From Holosporales bacterium (GTDB lineage: Bacteria > Pseudomonadota > Alphaproteobacteria > BNTO01): a DNA stretch of 11,313 nt. Of the stretch, positions 6,987 through 11,313 are shown piece by piece (the stretch's first letter is position 1; each line of letters begins with the position of its first letter). The notes beneath the pieces are model-generated. The model was not told the DNA's origin. It saw nothing but the letters and a program-made list of their open reading frames with translations, and ran no database searches. Where the stretch lies: positions 1-11,313 of the forward strand of contig JAISRQ010000001.1 in assembly GCA_031273545.1 (NCBI GenBank), in the 5' to 3' direction. The position numbers were made by a program, and so were the translations under genes.

Positions 6987-7895
6987 TCATCCCTGGGATA
7001 GACGCCCCTTGCGCTCTTGGATCTCTTTTTTCTTCTCAAGCACAGTGAGCAACAACGCACCAACAGCGATGACTACCCCACCAACTATCGTCGCAACCCC
7101 CGGAACCTGGTTGAAGATATAGTACCCGAACAAAAAAGTAAACAACATTTCTGTAGAACGTAACGGTAAAAAAGCAGACACATCTGAAAATTTAAAAGCG
7201 TGAAACATACAAACCTGCATCAAATTTCCGTTAACCCCGATAAAAATCAACAGACCTAGTTGCCCCCACGTTAAAGGCTTCCATACAAGTATTGCAGGAA
7301 AGAAAAAGAGGATAGATGTTCCAAGTCCGAAATAAAATAACAATGTATACATGTGTTCGTCTTCCGACATTTTTCGTGCAATCAAGGTAATAAGAGAGAA
7401 GGAAAACGTTCCCAAAATTGGGACCCAAATCCAATAATTAAACGTTTTGAAATCTTCGTACGTAATTATAATTATTCCCAAAAACCCCAGTAAAGTACAA
7501 CCCCAGCGCGCAAAATCCACTTTTTCTTTAAGAAATATTGACGCCAACAACAAAAACATTATTGGCTCAGAAAAGAAGATGCACGTGTTTTTTAAAAGCG
7601 GAATATTTACAACAGAATAAGTAACCGACCCAATTGCAACTGCGCCAATAATTGCTCGAAGCATGTGCATCGAAGGCATTTTCGTTTTGAAATAAAAGCT
7701 CCCCTTAGGTAGCATGAACGGCAGAACGGATATCATTGTTACGAGAAAGCGAATAAATGCGATCTGGTTAGGATTAATATCATGTCCTACGTAAAAGGCT
7801 AATACGTCGTTTACTGAACTTATAAAATTAATTAGGATAAGTAAACCTGCCGCTGCAAAATAATTTGCATTTTTTTTTTGACGAGATACAGCCAA
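6987..7895 (-). CDS. DMT-superfamily (EamA) transporter
   Basis: A 302-residue inner-membrane protein with about ten predicted membrane segments arranged as two EamA halves (about 13-145 and 155-287). Landmarks are the first helix with SSVNDVLAFYVG, an AFIRF segment at 46-50, the SEPIMFLLLASIFLKEKV end of the first half (109-126), and the SAFLPLRSTEMLFTFLFGYY equivalent of the second half (240-259). The tail is Lys-rich and cytoplasmic. Overall pattern and the NDV...FxRF spacing resemble the rickettsial S-adenosylmethionine transporter branch, but substrate cannot be read from sequence. The start is TTG at 7895, preceded by GGTGG; no ATG lies in frame upstream before a TGA, and the next Met would delete the first membrane segment. 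It lies 205 bp downstream of accA on the same strand. Confidence 0.87.
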   Translation of the reverse strand: MAVSRQKKNANYFAAAGLLILINFISSVNDVLAFYVGHDINPNQIAFIRFLVTMISVLPFMLPKGSFYFKTKMPSMHMLRAIIGAVAIGSVTYSVVNIPLLKNTCIFFSEPIMFLLLASIFLKEKVDFARWGCTLLGFLGIIIITYEDFKTFNYWIWVPILGTFSFSLITLIARKMSEDEHMYTLLFYFGLGTSILFFFPAILVWKPLTWGQLGLLIFIGVNGNLMQVCMFHAFKFSDVSAFLPLRSTEMLFTFLFGYYIFNQVPGVATIVGGVVIAVGALLLTVLEKKKEIQERKGRLSQG

Positions 7896-8100
7896 TCTAC
7901 CACCACATTTTATTCAATTCGATTTACACAGCTCAGCTATTAATGCTTACCATTTTTTGTGAAGCTGCGTATAATGCTAAAGAACCTTTCACCATTTACT
8001 TAATCATAGCCTACATTAATTTCAAAAATAAAGGGCAGTTTCCCAGAATATGTATTATTTTTTACTAGGAATACGTGGACTAATCGCAAATTCATTCAAA
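7896..8100. promoter_or_regulatory. accA-transporter spacer with orphan plus-strand promoter
   Basis: This 205-bp spacer contains TTACCA (7947-7952), a 17-bp spacer and a perfect TATAAT (7970-7975) on the plus strand, opposite to both flanking genes. Transcription from it would run towards the 3' end of accA with no plus-strand gene to serve. Downstream, GGGCAGTTTCCC followed within 20 nt by TATTATTTTTTAC (to about 8064) is a weak stem and T-rich stretch. AT-rich spacers give chance promoters often, so this is tentative. No good accA terminator was identified. Confidence 0.3.
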
Positions 8101-9054
8101 TTAAAGAGAGTCTACGCCCCCCATTTGCGTAAACTTTCGTGCACGATCATCCCTAAAGCTTAAGCAATCTCTGTGTTCTAATGCAGATAGTTCTACATGA
8201 ATTGTTTCAATTACATTCTTTATTGTAAGATGTTTATCTCTGTGAGCTCCTCCAAGGGGCTCTTCTATAATTTTATCAATCACGCCAAGTTGCAACAAAT
8301 CTTGGGCCGTAAGCTTTTGCGCAACCGCCGCCACTTCATTCGCCGCTGCAGTTTTCCATAGTATAGACGCACAGCCTTCCGGTGATATGACAGAATAAAC
8401 CGAATGCTCAAGCATTAGCACACGATTGGCCGTAGCGATCGCGACAGCACCGCCGGACCCCCCCTCCCCTATTACTATGCTGATTATCGGAACATCCGCC
8501 CGAACGCACGCAAGGATGCAGCTGGCAATGGATTGCGATTGGCCGCGTGCCTCTGACTCTAAGCCAGGGTATGCCCCGCTTGTGTTGATGAAACTGATCA
8601 CGGGCAGGCGAAATTTGTCTGCTAGTTCGATGAGGCGCTTCGCCTTCCGGTACCCCTCGGGCATGGCCATTCCAAAGTTGTGCTTAATGCGAGACTCCGT
8701 GTCGTCCCCCTTTTGCTGACCAAGGATAACCACTGGACGCTCATTGAAATGTCCAATCCCGCCAAGCAAGGCCTGGTCGTCTGCAAAGAGTCGATCGCCC
8801 GCTAAAAATTCAAAATCCGGCGACATTGCCTGAAGGTAGTCCAGAAATTGCGGCCGATCTTCGTGGCGTGCAACAAGGACCTTTTGCCAAGGGGTCAACG
8901 ACGAGTAAATCTTGGCCAACATCTTTTGCGCTTTTCCTTGAAGCTTGTTTATCTCTGAAGCAATATTTAACTCTTTCGTGCTAGATAATTGGCGCAGCTC
9001 CTCTATCTTACCTTCTAATTCGGCAATTGGCTTTTCAAAATCAAGGAACCTCAT
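8101..9054 (-). CDS. accA: Acetyl-CoA carboxylase carboxyltransferase subunit alpha
   Basis: A 317-residue protein (E. coli 319). With AccD it forms the carboxyltransferase that moves CO2 from carboxybiotin to acetyl-CoA, giving malonyl-CoA for fatty acid synthesis. The family's landmarks run in order: FLDFEKPIAELEGKI (3-17), LAGDR (84-88), NFGMAMPEGYRKA (126-138), GAYPG (160-164), GEGGSGGA (196-203), ISPEGCASILWK (223-234) and EPLGGAHRD (265-273). One oddity is NTSGAYPG at 157-164 where the family norm is DTPGAYPG. The ATG at 9054 has AGGTC 5 nt upstream and matches the family N-terminus. It is divergent from the Sel1 gene across a 293-bp region with repeats. As in many bacteria, accA stands apart from accB, accC and accD. 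Confidence 0.96.
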   Translation of the reverse strand: MRFLDFEKPIAELEGKIEELRQLSSTKELNIASEINKLQGKAQKMLAKIYSSLTPWQKVLVARHEDRPQFLDYLQAMSPDFEFLAGDRLFADDQALLGGIGHFNERPVVILGQQKGDDTESRIKHNFGMAMPEGYRKAKRLIELADKFRLPVISFINTSGAYPGLESEARGQSQSIASCILACVRADVPIISIVIGEGGSGGAVAIATANRVLMLEHSVYSVISPEGCASILWKTAAANEVAAVAQKLTAQDLLQLGVIDKIIEEPLGGAHRDKHLTIKNVIETIHVELSALEHRDCLSFRDDRARKFTQMGGVDSL

Positions 9055-9127
9055 AATGACCTAAAGTGCTGCCCCGCTCAGCGTATTGTTGCAAAGTTTA
9101 GGTGGGGGGAGCAAGAGTCTTATTTCA

Positions 9128-9169
9128 ACACATTCAAGGGCAAAAGTATTTTTTGCGACACATTCAAGG
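9128..9169. repeat. 12-bp direct repeats flanking a small hairpin
   Basis: ACACATTCAAGG occurs at 9128-9139 and again at 9158-9169, exactly 30 bp apart. Between the copies GCAAAA (9140-9145) and TTTTGC (9151-9156) form a 6-bp stem with a 5-nt loop. On the minus strand each repeat reads CCTTGAATGTGT, so the module lies 74-115 bp upstream of the accA start. The roughly three-helical-turn spacing fits a pair of regulator sites; this is inferred. Confidence 0.4.
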
Positions 9170-9254
9170 AAAACCGCATCCGAAGACAATACGACTTTTT
9201 GTCCGCTGGCGGTTTGTTATGTTAATATAATTATTTTATAGACAATAATAAAAA

Positions 9255-9295
9255 TTCATTATATCATGAAAGACAGTTATATTATGAGTACTGTC
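9255..9295 (+). promoter_or_regulatory. Candidate Sel1-gene promoter with overlapping dyad
   Basis: TTCATT (9255-9260), a 17-bp spacer and TATATT (9278-9283) form a modest sigma-70-type promoter about 65 bp before the ATG. The inverted repeat GACAGT (9272-9277) / ACTGTC (9290-9295) brackets the -10 element, as an operator would. Both the promoter score and the dyad are weak on their own; their overlap is the reason for listing them. Confidence 0.3.
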
Positions 9296-9347
9296 GAGTC
9301 ATTACTGACGAGGTGCGCCATAATCTGATTAGAGTGAGGACACGTTC

Positions 9348-10814
9348 ATGGTTTACAATAGCATCAGATGTTTAGCATTTTATTGCATCTTGTCAGGGGG
9401 GTTTTGCTCTGAGATTTGCTCAAGTAGTCAACAAGGGCCCCAAGGAGGTGTTCTTGGTTGGTGTACTAACGTTGTGCTAGTTATAGGCCGTGCCGGAGAA
9501 CGCTTAAAATCTAAGTGTATTGAGACAGTGGACAAACTAAGAGCTAATTATCGTAAACGAGCTGCAGATCGATACGCTGAGACACAGTGGATCTATGCAT
9601 GTCGCTTACAGAGTAGAACAGGTATTGCTCCAAGTATGATTGAAGTTGCTAAGTACTTGAAACTAGCTGCAGATAAAGGTCATGCCCTTGCACAAAATAA
9701 TTACGGAGTGTGTTTGGAAGAAGGAGACGGCGTAGCAAAAGACCTAGTAGGAGCAGCAAAGTACTACAAATTATCTGCAGATCAAGGTAACGCAGTTGCA
9801 CAATATAACTATGGACGGTGTTTGGATAATGGGTACGGCGTCGCAAAAGACCCAGTAGGAGCGGCAACGTATTACAAATTATCTGCAGATCAAGGTGACG
9901 CACACGGCCAAAATAGTTATGGATGGTGTTTGGAAGAAGGAAACGGCGTCGCTAAAGACCTAGTAGGAGCGGCTAAGTATTACAAGTTATCTGCAGATCA
10001 AGGTTACGCACTCGGCCAATGTAATTATGGATGGTGTTTGGATAATGGGTACGGCGTCACAAAAGACCCAGTAGGAGCGGCAAAGTATTACAGATTATCT
10101 GCAGATCAAGGTGACGCACGCGGCCAAAATAATTACGGATGGTGTTTGAACAAGGGGTATGGCGTAACTAAAGACCCAGCAGGAGCGGCAAAGTATTACA
10201 GATTATCTGCAGATCAAGGTGACGTACTTGGACAATATAGTTATGGATGGTGTTTGGATAATGGATACGGCGTTGCTAAAGACCCAGTAGGAGCGGCAAC
10301 GTATTACAAATTATCTGCAGATCAAGGTGACGCAGCTGGCCAATGTAGTTATGGATGGTGTTTGGAAAAAGGAGACGGCGTTGCTAAAGACCCAGTAGAA
10401 GCGGCAAAGTATTACAAATTATCTGCAGATCAAGGTTATGCACCTGGACAATGTAATTATGGATGGTGTTTGAGCGAGGGGTATGGCGTCACTAAAGACC
10501 CAGTAGGAGCGGCAAAGTATTACAGATTATCTGCAGATCAAGGTGACGCATGCGCCCAATATGCATACGGACTGTGCCTGAATCGTGGGGAAGGAGTTCC
10601 CCAAGATTTAGTTGAAGCTGCCAGGTATTTAAAGCTATCTGCAGATCAAGGTTATGCGTATGGACAATATGAGTACGGATGGTACTTGCAAAAATGCGGT
10701 GGTGCCCAAAACCTCGTTGAAGCTGCCAGGTATTTAAAGCTAGCCGCAGACCAGGGAAACGTAAGCGCGCAAATACAGATACGAAATATGTCTAAAAAAA
10801 GGAGTTCAAGTTGA
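9348..10814 (+). CDS. Secreted Sel1-repeat protein
   Basis: A 488-residue protein with a hydrophobic N-terminus (RCLAFYCILSGGFC, residues 7-20) that looks like an export signal; the Cys20 region is not a canonical lipobox. A basic linker (50-73) leads into about eleven Sel1-like repeats of 36 residues up to about 480, with the pattern GAAKYYKLSADQG-x-A-x-GQ-x-x-YGWCL-x-x-GxGVxKDPV. Sel1 repeats form TPR-like helical scaffolds for protein contacts; in bacteria such as Legionella some are secreted and act in host interaction. Almost every repeat has Cys in YGxCL. The YYKLSADQG/YGxCL wording resembles protist Sel1 proteins more than typical bacterial ones (recollection, not searched). The repeats are near-identical in DNA with a 108-bp period. 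GAGGA about 8 nt before the ATG supports the start. The frame ends at TGA 10814, but repeat-like coding continues out of frame to 10881. Confidence 0.9.
   Translation: MVYNSIRCLAFYCILSGGFCSEICSSSQQGPQGGVLGWCTNVVLVIGRAGERLKSKCIETVDKLRANYRKRAADRYAETQWIYACRLQSRTGIAPSMIEVAKYLKLAADKGHALAQNNYGVCLEEGDGVAKDLVGAAKYYKLSADQGNAVAQYNYGRCLDNGYGVAKDPVGAATYYKLSADQGDAHGQNSYGWCLEEGNGVAKDLVGAAKYYKLSADQGYALGQCNYGWCLDNGYGVTKDPVGAAKYYRLSADQGDARGQNNYGWCLNKGYGVTKDPAGAAKYYRLSADQGDVLGQYSYGWCLDNGYGVAKDPVGAATYYKLSADQGDAAGQCSYGWCLEKGDGVAKDPVEAAKYYKLSADQGYAPGQCNYGWCLSEGYGVTKDPVGAAKYYRLSADQGDACAQYAYGLCLNRGEGVPQDLVEAARYLKLSADQGYAYGQYEYGWYLQKCGGAQNLVEAARYLKLAADQGNVSAQIQIRNMSKKRSSS
9740..10660 (+). repeat. 108-bp tandem repeats inside the Sel1 gene
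   Basis: The word TTATCTGCAGATCAAGGT or a one-base variant recurs every 108 bp, for example from 9771, 9879 and 9987 onward to about 10638, nine copies in all. The central units (about 9830-10560) differ at only a few positions, mostly in the codons around the variable x residues. The final copies (GAAGCTGCCAGGTATTTAAA) form a second sub-type. This marks recent unequal crossing-over or slippage, so copy number may vary between isolates. Confidence 0.85.
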
Positions 10815-10881
10815 CGCGGTTGAAGCCGCCAGGTATTACGGGCTAGCTGAAGATAATGTTAATGGAGCAAATGAGCTGTAA
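10801..10881 (+). pseudogene. Out-of-frame last Sel1 repeat after an A7 run
   Basis: The 26 codons from GGA at 10801 to the TAA at 10879-10881 encode GVQVDAVEAARYYGLAED then NVNGANEL, which carries the EAARYY-x-LAED signature of the Sel1 repeat. It is joined to the annotated frame at a run of seven A (10794-10800). Removing one A gives a continuous NMSKKGVQVDAVEAARYY. I infer a one-base insertion in the homopolymer, or slippage that restores the longer product in some transcripts. A sequencing error is also possible. Confidence 0.72.
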
Positions 10882-11024
10882 GGTGACGGTCGTTAGTGCG
10901 CGAACATTGCGATGAAGCTAGAAGGTGTTTTGAAGATCAGAGTTCCAGCAATAGGGAAACGAAACCCGGAGTAGTCAGCAGTATTTTTGGACCCCAAAAA
11001 AACACTAAACATTCCTAGATAACG
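10882..11024. other. Convergent intergenic spacer
   Basis: A 143-bp spacer between the Sel1 gene and the 5'-nuclease gene. TTTTTGG (10984-10990) and CCAAAAA (10994-11000) form a 7-bp stem with a 3-nt loop. On the minus strand AAACAT and ATGTTT (11034-11007), followed by AGTGTTTTTTT, form a weak candidate terminator overlapping the nuclease stop codon. No gene is seen. Confidence 0.3.
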
Positions 11025-11313
11025 TCACATGTTTTGAGAAAAGCCATGTCTTTTATAAAATTCAGAAATTCTGTTAACTTCTTCTAAACTTAATTTTTTG
11101 CTAAACCGCAATTCGTCTTCGTTTATTTCAACATCCAAATCATCGCTCAAAGTTACTAGTTTCCTCGCCGTACGAATATCATCAATATGATTCAATATCG
11201 CTTCCTTTCGTTTTTTCTGCGATATAGCATGCGCATTTGCCAGTAACACATCCAGCGACCCGAATTGATTCACCAACTCCGCAGCAGTCTTTATACCTAT
11301 CCCTGGGGCACCT
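11025..11313 (-). CDS. 5'-3' exonuclease, PolA type (C-terminal part, cut by window edge)
   Basis: The frame is open from the window edge: GAPGIGIKTAAELVNQFGSL, then KKRKEAILNHIDDIRTARKL, VTLSDDLDVEINEDEL and a final SEFYKRHGF. GAPGIGIKTA is the helix-three-turn-helix DNA-binding motif of the PolA 5' nuclease/FEN family, and RxxRKLVTLxxD is the following PolA-type segment. About 96 residues are visible; the catalytic N-terminal part lies outside. In full-length DNA polymerase I the FYKRHGF-like helix is followed by about 600 residues of proofreading and polymerase domains. Here a TGA (11027-11025) comes three residues later and the sequence beyond does not resemble PolA. So this is either a stand-alone nuclease, as in some reduced genomes, or a truncated polA. 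The role would be Okazaki primer removal and repair. The TTG at 11276 is internal, not a start. Confidence 0.85.
   Translation of the reverse strand, partial: GAPGIGIKTAAELVNQFGSLDVLLANAHAISQKKRKEAILNHIDDIRTARKLVTLSDDLDVEINEDELRFSKKLSLEEVNRISEFYKRHGFSQNM

Noticed and set aside
6755..7063. N-terminal extension of the aquaporin by 103 codons
   Set aside because: The extension overlaps the transporter gene, has no MIP similarity, and the ATG at 6754 has a good ribosome-binding site.
8426..8719. 97-codon plus-strand ORF within accA
   Set aside because: Antisense shadow of well conserved accA motifs.
9740..10660. CRISPR-like appearance of regular repeats
   Set aside because: The 108-bp period is in frame and encodes Sel1 repeats; there are no short repeats separated by unique spacers.
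10882..11027. Readthrough of the PolA TGA as a sense codon (44 further open codons)
   Set aside because: The downstream codons show no PolA resemblance and other genes here (gpsA, transporter) end in TGA, so recoding is not supported.

Overview
The window looks like chromosome from a host-associated, probably intracellular bacterium, most likely an alphaproteobacterial endosymbiont of the Holosporales/Rickettsiales type. That placement is an inference. It rests on ordinary proteobacterial housekeeping genes (gpsA, a Do-family serine protease, an AqpZ-like aquaporin, accA, a PolA-type 5' nuclease) lying between two secreted tandem-repeat proteins of families typical of bacteria that live with eukaryotes (BspA-type leucine-rich repeats and Sel1 repeats). 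Intergenic DNA is AT-rich, and a decayed insertion-sequence fragment sits at the left edge.

Layout, left to right. Positions 1-156 (minus) hold a fragment of an ISAs1-like transposase; 157-475 holds only a doubtful 63-codon ORF and the upstream region of the next gene. Positions 476-2482 (plus) encode a 668-residue secreted LRR_5/BspA-like protein. A 361-bp gap (2483-2843) between convergent genes contains hairpins but no gene I can support. The long minus-strand block follows (listed in transcription order, right to left): accA (9054-8101), a DMT/EamA transporter (7895-6987, TTG start), an AqpZ-like aquaporin (6754-6065, ending near a probable terminator), a Do/HtrA protease (5916-3919) and gpsA (3869-2844). 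The protease and gpsA are 49 bp apart and may be co-transcribed. The 293-bp divergent region 9055-9347 separates accA from a plus-strand Sel1-repeat protein (9348-10814). Convergent with it, and cut by the right edge, is the C-terminal part of a PolA-type 5'-3' exonuclease (11313-11025) that stops right after the nuclease domain.

How the genes fit together. AccA (malonyl-CoA supply) and GpsA (glycerol-3-phosphate supply) provide the two precursors of membrane phospholipid. The aquaporin and DMT transporter move small solutes across the inner membrane. The protease handles envelope protein quality control. The LRR and Sel1 proteins have N-terminal export signals and are candidates for host or surface interaction; neither has a recognisable enzymatic domain.

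Main oddities: an aquaporin with NVA in place of the second NPA motif and an altered selectivity filter; a Do protease with a roughly 120-residue charged C-terminal tail; a Sel1 gene built of near-identical 108-bp units whose last repeat is out of frame across an A7 run; an apparently nuclease-only PolA; a 20-bp near-perfect palindrome upstream of the aquaporin gene; and a direct-repeat/hairpin module between accA and the Sel1 gene. I see no CRISPR array, tRNA, rRNA or intact mobile element, and no clearly novel multi-gene system.
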